Source: an uncultured Alphaproteobacteria bacterium
GTDB taxonomy: Bacteria; Pseudomonadota; Alphaproteobacteria; Caulobacterales; Aquidulcibacteraceae
NCBI GenBank assembly: GCA_937967725.1
Contig: CALBSY010000298.1
Coordinates: forward strand, 1-41,786
Length of the DNA stretch: 41,786 nt
Direction: 5' to 3'
Positions 13,403 to 21,124 of this stretch are shown piece by piece; within the stretch, counting starts at the first letter, position 1; every line of letters starts with the position of its first letter. The notes below the pieces were generated by a model that was not told the origin of the DNA, ran no database searches, and saw only the letters and a program-made list of their open reading frames with translations. A program made the position numbers and the translations under genes.

Positions 13403-13923
13403 GCAGTCTTGTGCATATTATCCCCCGCACGGAGCGCCCCGACTGGGCCGGCCCCGCATGGCCAGATTTCAGCGACGCCGACAAAACGCTGCTGAACGTC
13501 ATCTTCGACCTCCGCCTTAAGCGGTTAGACCATGCGGTGTTCGGCCGCCTGCTTGAGGCTTATGGTTTCGGACAGTTTGTGCTGGATCGGAAAGAGGCTG
13601 AGCGTGTCGCGGCCATGTTGGCGGATTGGGGGCGAAACGCCACGCTGAACAAGGTTGCGCTCTCAATCAAGCGGTTGGCGCGCTTTGGGCATATCAGCTC
13701 TGTCACCGAAGAGGTGTTCCGCCTAGGTATCGAACGCAAGGCCATAGCCAGAAAGCTCCGGCAGGAAGTTATGGAGCGCGACCAGTCAACCTGTCGGCTC
13801 TGCGGCGCAACAAGCAACCTGCAGATCGACCACATTCTTGCCCGCACAAAAGGCGGGGAGAACACAGCCGATAATCTGCAAGTCCTTTGTGTGACGTGCA
13901 ACGTCAGAAAGGGCAATGCATGA
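13399..13923 (+). CDS. Protein with C-terminal HNH nuclease domain
   Basis: A 174-residue protein. The last 50 residues form a classical HNH site: TCRLCGATSNLQIDHILART (first zinc pair and catalytic D-H), then GGENTADNLQVLCVTCNVRKG (second zinc pair and N). The N-terminal 120 residues are helical and unrecognised. It lies between the helicase and replication initiator genes with ATGA overlaps, so it is co-expressed with replication. It could nick DNA in replication or be a former homing nuclease. Confidence 0.9.
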   Translation: MSSLVHIIPRTERPDWAGPAWPDFSDADKTLLNVIFDLRLKRLDHAVFGRLLEAYGFGQFVLDRKEAERVAAMLADWGRNATLNKVALSIKRLARFGHISSVTEEVFRLGIERKAIARKLRQEVMERDQSTCRLCGATSNLQIDHILARTKGGENTADNLQVLCVTCNVRKGNA

Positions 13924-14186
13924 GCCTCTTCGCCACCATCAAGGCCTATGCGGCCAGCATTGATCCCGTCGCCAAGCTGGCGCTCATCGAGATTGCGGAC
14001 TGGGCGGACGACGCCGGCCGGGCGCCCGTTGTCATCAGCCAAATCGCCACGTTCGCGGGGTGCTCAGACATCGAAGCCGAGAAGGCGGTCGATCGCCTGA
14101 TCCGCGCCGGCCTCATTGAGCCTCAGCCGCTCGACGGGCGGGGCCGGCGCTTCGTCACCTTCACGGGGGGCGAAGATGGCAATTAA
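13920..14186 (+). CDS. Small winged-helix protein
   Basis: An 88-residue protein starting MSLFATIKAYAASIDPVAKL at an ATGA overlap. It resembles a winged helix of the type at the N-terminus of phage replication initiators: LALIEIADWADDAGRAPVVIS, IATFAGCSDIEAEKAVDRLIRAGLIEP and a short GRGRRFVTF wing. The next gene starts within its last codons and begins with a similar module, so the two may work together, for example as a helicase loader or regulator. No family name is assigned. Confidence 0.72.
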   Translation: MSLFATIKAYAASIDPVAKLALIEIADWADDAGRAPVVISQIATFAGCSDIEAEKAVDRLIRAGLIEPQPLDGRGRRFVTFTGGEDGN

Positions 14187-15138
14187 GGCCCTGGAGTGGG
14201 CGTGGGAGCAGGACATCCCTCGCTCTGAGCGTGACGTGCTCATGGTGCTCGCCAACGCGATCAACAAAGACGACGAGTTCGCCTACCCCTCACAAGAGGT
14301 CATCGCGCGCAAAGTGCGGATGAGCGAGCGCCATGTGCGCCGTCTTATCCAGGCGCTCGAGGGGCGCGGCTTGGTTCGGACCATGCCTGGTCATGGCAAG
14401 GGTAGGGGCCGGGCGCCGACCCGCTACTTCCTCGCCTGCGACCACCGGACCGGGGAGGAGCGCAACCTCACAACCGGACATGAGGGTCCGCCTGTGGGCT
14501 CACAACCGGACCTCACAGGCATGCCGTCATGTCCGCCTGTGACGTCACAACCGGACAAGGGGTGTCCGGTACATATAAAGGAACCGGAAGTAGCTAGAGC
14601 TAAACCTGAAAAGAAAGAGCCTAAGACAATTAAGGCCCCTAGGCCGTCCGCGAAGATCGGCCCCGATGGGTTGCCCATGGACGGCCGTGTCGCGTTCGAG
14701 GAATGGGTCGCAGCGGCCAAGCGATCTGGCTGGAAGGTTCCGCGGGGAACGGCCGCCGCTCAAAGCGATCAGCGCAAGACCGTCATCCGCGCGCGGCTGC
14801 GCGAGTTCGGCATGACCGGATGGCGCGAGCAAATCGCGCTGGCGGAATCGCAGCCGTTCCTTGGCGGCGACAACAGCGATGGCTGGAGCATGGGCCTGGA
14901 CTGGTTTCTGAAGCGCGCAAACTGGCAGAAGGTCGGGGAGCAATGCTACCTGCGCAATGGCCGCAAGAAGCCCGCCTTGCCGGAGTCTGTGACGCCTGAG
15001 GAATGGCGCCGCCGCCTCGCGAACTACGAGCACGACGGCTCGTGGAGTTCGAGCTACGGGCCACGTCCTGGGCAAGAGGGCTATGCCGGCCCGCCGCTGC
15101 GGCGTTCATCCAATGAGCACGGGAGCGTGGCGGCATGA
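14176..15138 (+). CDS. Replication initiator, lambda O-like in layout
   Basis: A 320-residue protein. Residues 1-90 form a winged helix (MAIKALEWAWEQDIPRSERD, then VLMVLANAINKDDEFAYPS and MSERHVRRLIQALEGRGLVR) as in phage initiators. Residues about 95-175 are a polar, repetitive linker encoded by direct repeats. The C-terminal part has GLDWFLKRANWQKVGEQCYL, a block common at the ends of phage replication proteins. The layout (binding domain, repeat-encoding middle, C-terminus facing the helicase) matches lambda O. It would bind its own coding repeats and recruit the helicase. The start at 14176 follows a G-rich ribosome binding site. Confidence 0.82.
   Translation: MAIKALEWAWEQDIPRSERDVLMVLANAINKDDEFAYPSQEVIARKVRMSERHVRRLIQALEGRGLVRTMPGHGKGRGRAPTRYFLACDHRTGEERNLTTGHEGPPVGSQPDLTGMPSCPPVTSQPDKGCPVHIKEPEVARAKPEKKEPKTIKAPRPSAKIGPDGLPMDGRVAFEEWVAAAKRSGWKVPRGTAAAQSDQRKTVIRARLREFGMTGWREQIALAESQPFLGGDNSDGWSMGLDWFLKRANWQKVGEQCYLRNGRKKPALPESVTPEEWRRRLANYEHDGSWSSSYGPRPGQEGYAGPPLRRSSNEHGSVAA
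14468..14635. other. Predicted replication origin: iterons, hairpins and AT-rich stretch
   Basis: Three exact copies of TCACAACCGGAC (14468, 14500, 14545) and two of GTCCGCCTGTG (14486, 14531) lie in the linker of the initiator gene. They are joined by inverted pairs, including a perfect 7-bp hairpin at 14551-14569. The following 65 bases, 14571-14635, are 62% A+T by my count (40 of 65), in a GC-rich genome. Iterons followed by an unwinding-type region inside an initiator gene is the lambda ori plan. Confidence 0.68.
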
Positions 15139-15317
15139 GCGGCGACGGGCTCGGGATGGATCGCGAAGCGTTCGAGGAGCGCATGCGGCTGTGGACCCCG
15201 CTCAAGGCCGCGCTGATGGCTAAGCTTGGGGCGTTGGGGGCCGCGCGCTGGCTTGAGTACGCAGCGCGCCAGATACGGCGCGAGCATAACCTACCGGCTG
15301 AGGAGAGACGCCCATGA
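15135..15317 (+). CDS. Small hypothetical protein
   Basis: A 60-residue helical, positively charged protein (about 8 Arg and 3 Lys). It starts in the last codon of the initiator gene (ATGA) and its stop overlaps the GcrA-like gene. I do not recognise it; a small partner for the replication or regulatory proteins on either side is possible. Confidence 0.62.
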   Translation: MSGDGLGMDREAFEERMRLWTPLKAALMAKLGALGAARWLEYAARQIRREHNLPAEERRP

Positions 15318-15790
15318 GCGACTGGAACCCCGAATACCTTGAGTTCGCGCGCAGGCTCTACACGATCCACGGCCTGAGCGCGGGGCAGATTTCGCAAAAG
15401 CTGGCGGAGCTGGGCTTCAACGTATCTCGCTCGGCTGTGATCGGGAAGCTCACGCGCGCCGGCGTCATGGGCAATGTGGACGCGCACACAAAGCGCGAGC
15501 GCTGGCGTCAGACCACCGCGCACGCCAATCACCGGAGGCCCGCGACGAAGAAAGCGATCGCCCAACGCTCCGGGCCTCTGCTGGTGGCCGCGCCGGTCAA
15601 AACCGGAGCCCCAAAGCGCGGGCCTAACTCGATCCGGTTTCTGGACCGCTCCCACTACCAGTGCGCCATGTTCTGCGAAGGGGAGGAGGGAAGCGAGGGA
15701 TATGTCTGCGGCGAGCCTGCGGTCAAAAGCTCATGGTGCGCGCGCTGCCTCCGCATCGTCGCTGATCCGGTGCAGAAGCGGGTGGCTTGA
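15314..15790 (+). CDS. GcrA-like cell-cycle regulator homologue
   Basis: A 158-residue protein near full GcrA length. Residues 1-55 give the GcrA DNA-binding unit: a WN-x-EYLEFARRLYTIHGLSAGQISQKL helix pair, then VSRSAVIGKLTRAG. A basic linker follows. The C-terminus (residues 115-146) has CAMFC, a YVCGEPAV block and SSWCARC, matching the GcrA tail that normally reads C-x-WP...FCG...YCxxH and binds sigma-70. It is the last gene before the late region and may activate late promoters or redirect host transcription. Five cysteines (117, 121, 132, 142, 145) suggest a zinc site. Confidence 0.82.
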   Translation: MSDWNPEYLEFARRLYTIHGLSAGQISQKLAELGFNVSRSAVIGKLTRAGVMGNVDAHTKRERWRQTTAHANHRRPATKKAIAQRSGPLLVAAPVKTGAPKRGPNSIRFLDRSHYQCAMFCEGEEGSEGYVCGEPAVKSSWCARCLRIVADPVQKRVA

Positions 15791-15799
15791 GCACTTGGC

Positions 15800-15830
15800 T
15801 GAATCTCCCGTTAACCGGTTCGCTTAAACT
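15800..15830 (+). promoter_or_regulatory. Candidate promoter before the first late gene
   Basis: TGAATCTCCC at 15800-15809 resembles the TGAACCCCGC boxes of the late region, and TTAAAC (15824-15829) resembles a -10. The ATG at 15840 is 40 bases from the box start, the spacing seen at 17332 and 25638. No ribosome binding site precedes the ATG. The box contains GAATC, a CcrM-type GANTC site, directly after a GcrA-like gene. Confidence 0.45.
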
Positions 15831-15839
15831 CTCGCGCCT

Positions 15840-16694
15840 ATGCAAGCCCTCGCTGAAAACCCGCGCGCCGTGATCGGCCACAACCAGGCGGACGATTTCG
15901 ATTTCATCTCCGCGCGCATGATCGAGCGCGGCGCGCGCATCATCCAATGGGTGTGGCCTCAGCTTGACGATGTGCTGGCCAAGCGCAAGGGCGGGATCAC
16001 GCTGGGCGCGCGCCATGTGCTGTTCTACTGCCTGCGCGATGTGGTTCCCCAGGCGGTGCTGGCCGACTTCGCCGGGCTCAACCGCAAGACTGCGGGGGAG
16101 GGCGCGCAACGCCCGGCCGCTTGGGCCGAAGAGGACGAATGGTTCGCGGAGCACTTGGAGCGCGTGCGCCAGCTCGTGGTGGGCTACGCCCATTTGGATG
16201 AGCAAGCCTTTGCCGAGCGCCTGGTTGAGCTCGTGGACACAGATCCATACCGGCGACGGCTCGAGCAGCAGCGCAAGGACCACGAGATGGCGGCACAGGA
16301 GGCAGAGCGCGCCGCCGCGGAATTGGAGGAGCGCAAAAGGATACGGGGGCTGGCCTCGCTCAAGCGCTCGCTCAAAGGCAACCCGCGCGCGGACGCCATC
16401 ATGGCCGAGCAGTATGGAGCCAGGCACATCGCCAAGACGCTCTCACGGGAGGCGCTGGGCGTGCTCGCCACCATCCACGCCAAGGAAGCAAAGCACCTCC
16501 GCCAGCCCACCAGCGCCTATTGCGAGATGGGTTTGCGCGAGTGCCTGAGGCTCGGGATCGCGCGCAACGCTGAGCCGCACCTGTCCAAATCCACCGATCC
16601 GATCATAGGCCCAACCCAGTTCGGAGCCCGCGTTTACGCCGAAGCGTTGGGGCTTGAGCTTGTCGTGAAGCCCAAGCGAAACGCCGCTTCCTGA
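15840..16694 (+). CDS. Hypothetical protein, first gene of the late region
   Basis: A 284-residue soluble protein that I do not recognise. The centre, residues about 135-190, is a charged coiled coil (LEQQRKDHEMAAQEAERAAAELEERKRI). The N-terminus has a GHNQADDFDF start seen in some phage proteins, and the C-terminus is basic. It is separated from the preceding operon by 49 bases with a likely promoter. It has no recognisable ribosome binding site, so the message may be leaderless. It could be a virion or packaging accessory protein, or a late regulator. Confidence 0.7.
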   Translation: MQALAENPRAVIGHNQADDFDFISARMIERGARIIQWVWPQLDDVLAKRKGGITLGARHVLFYCLRDVVPQAVLADFAGLNRKTAGEGAQRPAAWAEEDEWFAEHLERVRQLVVGYAHLDEQAFAERLVELVDTDPYRRRLEQQRKDHEMAAQEAERAAAELEERKRIRGLASLKRSLKGNPRADAIMAEQYGARHIAKTLSREALGVLATIHAKEAKHLRQPTSAYCEMGLRECLRLGIARNAEPHLSKSTDPIIGPTQFGARVYAEALGLELVVKPKRNAAS

Positions 16695-16725
16695 ACCCCT
16701 CAGCCAACCCCCGTTCTGGTATTAT
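16692..16725 (+). promoter_or_regulatory. Late box variant TGAACCCCTC with TATTAT
   Basis: The box begins on the TGA stop of the preceding gene and differs by one base from five exact copies elsewhere. TATTAT at 16720-16725 sits at box position 29-34, the same as the hexamers at 17360, 22725 and 25666. Confidence 0.5.
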
Positions 16726-16754
16726 TCTATGGTCAGAGCCGACATCGCCCGACG

Positions 16755-16785
16755 TTGACGCGCTCGCACACAAAGTTGGTATTTG
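16755..16785 (+). promoter_or_regulatory. Weak sigma-70-like promoter
   Basis: TTGACG at 16755-16760 and TATTTG at 16780-16785 with a 19-base spacer, in the gap before the small membrane protein gene. The spacer is longer than ideal. A 13-codon ORF (16803-16844) follows and overlaps the gene start (TGATG). Otherwise I see nothing in 16695-16843. Confidence 0.25.
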
Positions 16786-16843
16786 GAACGGAGTGGCCAG
16801 GAATGTTCGGGCGGTTGCGGACTGATTGGGTGCGGGGTGTGTG

Positions 16844-17122
16844 ATGGAGGTAACTCTTCCCCTCGACCTCCTCATAGAGGGCGCGGTCCTGGTCGCAGCG
16901 CTCGCCGGCATCTGGGCAATGGTCAAGTCAGAACTGAGAGACCTTCGCCGCCAAGTGGACGCGCACGGCCCAGATGTCAGAAAGATCATCCCCCTCGAAA
17001 CCCGCATAGAGCAATTCGAGAAGCGCATAGACGACGCAGTGGCAGGCCTCCGCGCTGACATGAAGGGCGTCGCCGCAGGCCTCCAGGAACTCGCCGTGGC
17101 TGTCGCGAGAAAAACCCAATGA
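16844..17122 (+). CDS. Membrane-anchored coiled-coil protein
   Basis: A 92-residue protein. Residues about 7-28 (LLIEGAVLVAALAGIWAMV) form one transmembrane helix. The rest is a heptad-like coiled coil (ELRDLRRQVDAHG, then LETRIEQFEKRIDDAVAGLRADMKGVAAGLQEL). This layout is known in phage lysis or holin-accessory proteins and in membrane-tethered phage proteins of unknown role. It lies just before the terminase genes. A lysis role is possible but unproven; no endolysin is adjacent. Confidence 0.68.
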   Translation: MEVTLPLDLLIEGAVLVAALAGIWAMVKSELRDLRRQVDAHGPDVRKIIPLETRIEQFEKRIDDAVAGLRADMKGVAAGLQELAVAVARKTQ

Positions 17123-17334
17123 CCGCCCCACGCTATTACCCCCGCTACCACTCCAAAGCCCAAAACTTCCAAGGCGACCTCTATGTCGTGATCGACTCCC
17201 GCATCAACGAAGAGGTCTCTTCCCCTAAGCCCTATCACGACGCGAACAATGAAGCCGGCCAGAGAAACGAGGGCACATTCGGCGCACTCTCCATGGCTGA
17301 CTGGGTTCCGGGGATGAACTTGCCCGCGCCATGA
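17119..17334 (+). CDS. Small hypothetical protein
   Basis: A 71-residue tyrosine- and asparagine-rich protein of unknown function, overlapping the upstream gene by ATGA. Its TGA forms the first three bases of the late box at 17332. It is probably expressed with the membrane protein. Confidence 0.62.
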   Translation: MTAPRYYPRYHSKAQNFQGDLYVVIDSRINEEVSSPKPYHDANNEAGQRNEGTFGALSMADWVPGMNLPAP

Positions 17335-17365
17335 ACCCCGCGCATTTGATTTCACGCCTGATAAT
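17332..17365 (+). promoter_or_regulatory. Late box TGAACCCCGC with GATAAT
   Basis: The box starts on the stop codon of the previous gene. GATAAT (17360-17365) lies at box position 29-34, and the terminase start ATG is nine bases after it with no ribosome binding site between. Confidence 0.6.
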
Positions 17366-17374
17366 TCAAACGTC

Positions 17375-17869
17375 ATGGCTGAAATCAAACAGTCCAAGCG
17401 CGGCGGCGCTCGCAACGGGGCAGGGCGTAAGCCCAAGGCCTCCAGCGACGAGCCAGCCAAGATGGGCCGCCCCAGCCATTTCACCCAGGACATTGCCGAT
17501 CGCATCTGCCTCATGCTGGCGGAGGGTAAGACCCTCACTAAGATATGCGACATGGCGGACATGCCCGACCGCTCCACTGAATGGAGATGGAGGCAGGCGC
17601 GCGAGGACTATCGCAACGCTGTCGCACGCGCGAGAGAGGAAAGGGCGCACGCCTGGGCCGAAGAGGTGGTGGACATCACCGATGATTGCCCGGTCGATAC
17701 GGCTTCTGTGGCCAAGGCCAGGCTCCGGGTGGACGCGCGGCTCAAGATCATGGCCAAGCACGCGCCCAGCCTCTACGGCGACAAAGCGTCAGTGGAGGTG
17801 ACCGGCAAGGATGGCGGCCCGGTAGTGACAGAGGTTCGGCGTGTCATCGTTGACCCTGCAAACGCCTAG
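17375..17869 (+). CDS. terS: Terminase small subunit
   Basis: A 164-residue protein directly before the large terminase. It has a basic N-terminus (GGARNGAGRKPKA, typical of phage small terminases), a helix-turn-helix-like region (GKTLTKICDMADMPDRSTEWRWRQ, residues about 52-75), a central helical part, and a C-terminus with YGDKASVEVTGKDGGPV. It would recognise the packaging site on concatemeric DNA and load it onto the large subunit. The ATG is preceded by a likely promoter rather than a ribosome binding site. The large subunit gene begins 29 bases before its end. Confidence 0.88.
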   Translation: MAEIKQSKRGGARNGAGRKPKASSDEPAKMGRPSHFTQDIADRICLMLAEGKTLTKICDMADMPDRSTEWRWRQAREDYRNAVARAREERAHAWAEEVVDITDDCPVDTASVAKARLRVDARLKIMAKHAPSLYGDKASVEVTGKDGGPVVTEVRRVIVDPANA

Positions 17870-19163
17870 GGTCTTTGCGCCGCTGCTTGAGCCGTCTCGG
17901 TACAAGGGCGCGCATGGAGGCCGGGGCTCGGGCAAGTCCCATTTTTTTGCCGAACTCATGCTTGAGCGCGCGCTGATGAAGCCGGGGTTTCGCGGGGTGT
18001 GTATCCGCGAAGTGCAAAAGACCCTGGCCCAATCCAACAAGAAGCTGCTCGAGGACAAGATCGCAGAGCACGGGCTGGCGCGCGAGGGCTTCAAGCCCTG
18101 GAACGACTGCATCGAGACCCCGGGCGATGGGATCATCCTGTTTCAGGGGATGCAGAACCACACCGCGGAGTCGATCAAGTCGCTGGAAGGGATCGACGTG
18201 GCCGACATCGAGGAGGCCCAGACCCTCAGCGATCACAGCCTCACGCTGCTGCGCCCGACCATTCGCGCGCCGGGCTCGGAGATATGGGGGCGCTGGAACC
18301 CGCGCCGCAAGAAAGACCCCATCGATGTGTTCCTGCGCCAGAACCGGCCCGGCAACGCCATCGTGGTGCAAGCCAATTGGCGCGACAACCCGTGGTTCCC
18401 GCCAGAGCTGAACGAAGAACGTCTGCTGGATCTGGAGAAGTACCCCGATCGCTACGAGCACGTCTGGGAGGGCGGCTACGTCACCGTGTTCGAGGGGGCC
18501 TATTACGCCAAGTGGATCGCCAAGGCCAAATCCGAGGGGCGCATCACCGAGATTTCGCGCGACAGCCTGGCGGAGGTGCGCGCCTATTTCGACCTCGGCG
18601 GCTCCGGGGCTGTGGCGGACGCAACCGCTATCTGGATCGTGCAATTCGTCGGCATGAAGATCCTGATCCTCGACTACATCGAGGGGGTGGGCCAGGTGCT
18701 CGGCTATTACGCCGGACAATTGCGGGCGCGCGGCTGGCAGGATGCGCTGTGCGTTCTGCCTCACGACGCCAGCCAGGTTCACGCCGACAATCCCACCGGG
18801 GTCAATTACGCCGCGCAGATGAAGGCGGCCGGGTTTCGCACCCGCACCGTTCCCAATGCGGGGAAGGGGGCCGCCATGCTGCGCATCGAGGCCGGCCGGC
18901 GCTGGTTCGACCGCATGTATTTCAACACCACCAAGGGCGCCGATGGGGTGGACGCAACCGAGGCGGGCCGTGAAGCGCTCGGCGCCTATCACGAGAAGCG
19001 CTCGACCGATGATCGGGACGTAGGTCTTGGCCCCAACCATGACTGGTCATCGCACGGGGCCGATGCGTTCGGCCTGATGGCGCTCGATTACCGGGAGCCG
19101 AGCGATCACATTCGCAATGGCAGGCCCAGCCATTATCGCACCGGCGGGGCGATCTTGGGCTGA
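17841..19163 (+). CDS. terL: Terminase large subunit
   Basis: A 440-residue packaging motor and nuclease. Walker A is GGRGSGKS (residues 26-33, K32) and the Walker B end reads DIEEA (122-126). The nuclease domain starts at AYFDLGGSGAVADATAIW (about 247-265) and continues to HDWSSHGADAFGLMAL near the C-terminus, the aspartates being likely metal ligands. The N-terminal PSRYKGAHGGRGSGKSHF matches the XtmB/PBSX-like terminase group. The GTG start at 17841 has AGAGG a few bases upstream and overlaps the small subunit. Confidence 0.95.
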   Translation: MSSLTLQTPRVFAPLLEPSRYKGAHGGRGSGKSHFFAELMLERALMKPGFRGVCIREVQKTLAQSNKKLLEDKIAEHGLAREGFKPWNDCIETPGDGIILFQGMQNHTAESIKSLEGIDVADIEEAQTLSDHSLTLLRPTIRAPGSEIWGRWNPRRKKDPIDVFLRQNRPGNAIVVQANWRDNPWFPPELNEERLLDLEKYPDRYEHVWEGGYVTVFEGAYYAKWIAKAKSEGRITEISRDSLAEVRAYFDLGGSGAVADATAIWIVQFVGMKILILDYIEGVGQVLGYYAGQLRARGWQDALCVLPHDASQVHADNPTGVNYAAQMKAAGFRTRTVPNAGKGAAMLRIEAGRRWFDRMYFNTTKGADGVDATEAGREALGAYHEKRSTDDRDVGLGPNHDWSSHGADAFGLMALDYREPSDHIRNGRPSHYRTGGAILG

Positions 19164-19191
19164 ACCCCGCGCAAGTCCTTGGCGGGATTAT
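19161..19191 (+). promoter_or_regulatory. Late box TGAACCCCGC with GATTAT
   Basis: The box starts on the terminase stop codon. The -10-like GATTAT is at 19186-19191, three bases closer to the box than in other copies. The next ATG is nine bases later without a ribosome binding site. The first bases can also pair as CCCGC/GCGGG. Confidence 0.5.
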
Positions 19192-19200
19192 CCTGACCCC

Positions 19201-19413
19201 ATGTCACTGTCCGGTCTGTTTGCGCTCTCGAAAACCAAGAAGCCCAAGGCGCCGGCGCAATCGCCGCCGCCTCCGCCCCCGCCCACGATCGATGAGGCGG
19301 CGATGAATGAGGAAGCGTCACGCAAATATCGCCGCCGCCGCGGCATCCGCGCCAACATCACCGGCGCGGGCGGGGAAACCGCCTCCGTCGCCTCCAAGCA
19401 ACTCCTGGGGTAA
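19201..19413 (+). CDS. Small protein preceding the portal
   Basis: A 70-residue protein starting MSLSGLFALSKTKKPKAPAQ. It has a proline tract (PPPPPPP, residues about 25-31) and a C-terminus SRKYRRRRGIRANITGAGG followed by a leucine-rich end. Small proteins with this arginine-rich, GLLG-like ending often lie beside portal genes of T7-like phages and may be capsid or packaging accessory proteins. The start is chosen nine bases after the putative -10; the upstream extension only shadows terL. Confidence 0.68.
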   Translation: MSLSGLFALSKTKKPKAPAQSPPPPPPPTIDEAAMNEEASRKYRRRRGIRANITGAGGETASVASKQLLG

Positions 19414-19417
19414 GCCC

Positions 19418-21124
19418 TTGGCCTATGACGCCAATTCGGTAGAGGGCCGCGAACGCGCCGAGACCCTGATGCGCCGGCACGCCGAGATGGAGAGCGAGCG
19501 CGCCAATTGGGATATTCTGTGGGAGCGGATAGCCGAGATCGTATTCCCGCGCGCCTCGGAAGCCTTCATCACCAAGCCCCAATACCAGGGCGAGCTGAAA
19601 GGGGAGAAGGTTTTCGACAACACCCCGACCCTGGCGCTGGATAAGTTCGCCAGCGCAACGGGATCGATGCTCACCCCAGACACCGGCCAATGGCATGGCC
19701 TGCGCGCTACGGATGAGGATCTGCAGGACGACGAAGAGGTCAAGGAATATCTGGAACTGGCCGCGCGCATGCTGTTTGACGCGCGCTACGCTCCGCACAC
19801 CAATTTCTCATCCCAGGCGCACGAGTGCTGGCTTTCCAACGGAGCCTTCGGCACCTGCGCCATGTTTGTGGATGAGGCGCTGGGGCGCAATCTGCGCTAT
19901 CGCTCCATGCACCTCTCCCAAATCTACATCGGGGAAAACCACCAGGGCCAGATCGATCGCGTCCACCGCGGCAAGTTCCGGCTCAAGGCCTACCAGGTCG
20001 CCCAGCACGCCAACGACCCCAACCCCAGCCGTCGCTGGGCCATTCCGCCTTGCGTGCAAAAGGCGCTCGACTCCAACCGGCCCAACGATGAGTTCGAGTT
20101 CCTGCATTGCGTCTATCCGAACCTGGCGGTGGACGATCGCTTTGCCGACTTTCGCGGCATGGCCTACACCAGCGTTTACATTTCCTGCACCGACAAGATG
20201 ATCGTGCATGAGGGCGGCTATCGCACCATGCCGTATGCTGTGGGCCGCTACACCACCGGCCCTGGCGAGACCTATGGCCGCTCTCCCGCAATGACGGTGT
20301 TCCGCGACATCCTCATGCTGCAGGAGATGAACAAGAGCGTCATCCGCCAGGCGCAACTGAGCCTCGAGCCGCCGCTGCTGCTGTCGGATGAAACCGCTCT
20401 TGCGCCCTGGCAGATGGACCCCAAGGCGCTCAATTACGGCTACCTCACCGAGGATGGGACGCCGCTGGTGCAAGCGCTCCGGCCCGAGGGCGATCTTGGG
20501 GTCGGGCTCGAAATGATCCAAGACCGCCGCCAAGCGGTCAATGACGCCTTCTTGGTGACGCTGTTCCAAATCCTGGTGGACCGGCCAAATATCACCGCCA
20601 CCGAAGCGCTGCTCCGCGCCCAGGAGAAGGGCCAGCTTCTTGGCCCCACGCTGGGCCGGCAGCAAAGCGAGTTCCTGAGCACGGTGATTGAGCGCGAGCT
20701 CGACATCCTCTCCGCCGCTGGCGTGCTCCCGCCCATGCCCGATGTGCTGATGGAGCGGGGCGGGGCGGTGGCTATCGAGTTCCGCTCGCCGCTCAACAAG
20801 CTTCAGCGCGCCGATGATGCGGTCGGCATCCTGCGCGGCATCGAGGCCCTGGCCCCGATCGCGGCGGTGGATCCCACCATCTACAAGCGCATCGACCTCT
20901 CGAAAGCCTCCCGCATCGTGTTCGAGGCCAGCGGCGCTCCGGCCGATGTGCTCCGCACCGATGATGAGATCGCGGAGATGGAGGCCCAGGAACAGCAGCA
21001 GGTTGACCTGGACAATCTGGCCAGGCTGGCCCCGGCCGGCGCGCGCGCGGCCAAGGACATTGCCCAGGCTGAGGCGACGGCGGCCAATATTCCGCAACCG
21101 ATTCCGCAGGTGCAGCCCGCGTGA
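19418..21124 (+). CDS. Portal (T7-like head-tail connector)
   Basis: A 568-residue portal of the T7-like head-tail connector family. It shows RAETLMRRHAEMESERANWD near the N-terminus, FDNTPTLALDKFASATGSMLTP (residues about 65-86), a GRSPAMTVFRDILMLQEMNK central helix, and a Q-rich C-terminus (MEAQEQQQVDLDNLARL). I start at TTG 19418, after a GGGGTAAG site, because residues upstream in this frame overlap the small gene and are of different, proline-serine-rich composition. It forms the ring through which DNA is packaged and ejected. Confidence 0.93.
   Translation: MAYDANSVEGRERAETLMRRHAEMESERANWDILWERIAEIVFPRASEAFITKPQYQGELKGEKVFDNTPTLALDKFASATGSMLTPDTGQWHGLRATDEDLQDDEEVKEYLELAARMLFDARYAPHTNFSSQAHECWLSNGAFGTCAMFVDEALGRNLRYRSMHLSQIYIGENHQGQIDRVHRGKFRLKAYQVAQHANDPNPSRRWAIPPCVQKALDSNRPNDEFEFLHCVYPNLAVDDRFADFRGMAYTSVYISCTDKMIVHEGGYRTMPYAVGRYTTGPGETYGRSPAMTVFRDILMLQEMNKSVIRQAQLSLEPPLLLSDETALAPWQMDPKALNYGYLTEDGTPLVQALRPEGDLGVGLEMIQDRRQAVNDAFLVTLFQILVDRPNITATEALLRAQEKGQLLGPTLGRQQSEFLSTVIERELDILSAAGVLPPMPDVLMERGGAVAIEFRSPLNKLQRADDAVGILRGIEALAPIAAVDPTIYKRIDLSKASRIVFEASGAPADVLRTDDEIAEMEAQEQQQVDLDNLARLAPAGARAAKDIAQAEATAANIPQPIPQVQPA

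Noticed and set aside
16803..16844. 13-codon ORF before the coiled-coil membrane protein
   Set aside because: It has a TGATG overlap but is too short to support as a gene; noted only as a possible leader.
17844..19040. 398-codon minus-strand frame under the large terminase
   Set aside because: It shadows the terminase, which has intact Walker and nuclease motifs.
19808..21097. 429-codon minus-strand frame under the portal gene
   Set aside because: The plus strand encodes a clear portal. The minus frame has histidine-, glycine- and arginine-rich shadow composition and no ribosome binding site.
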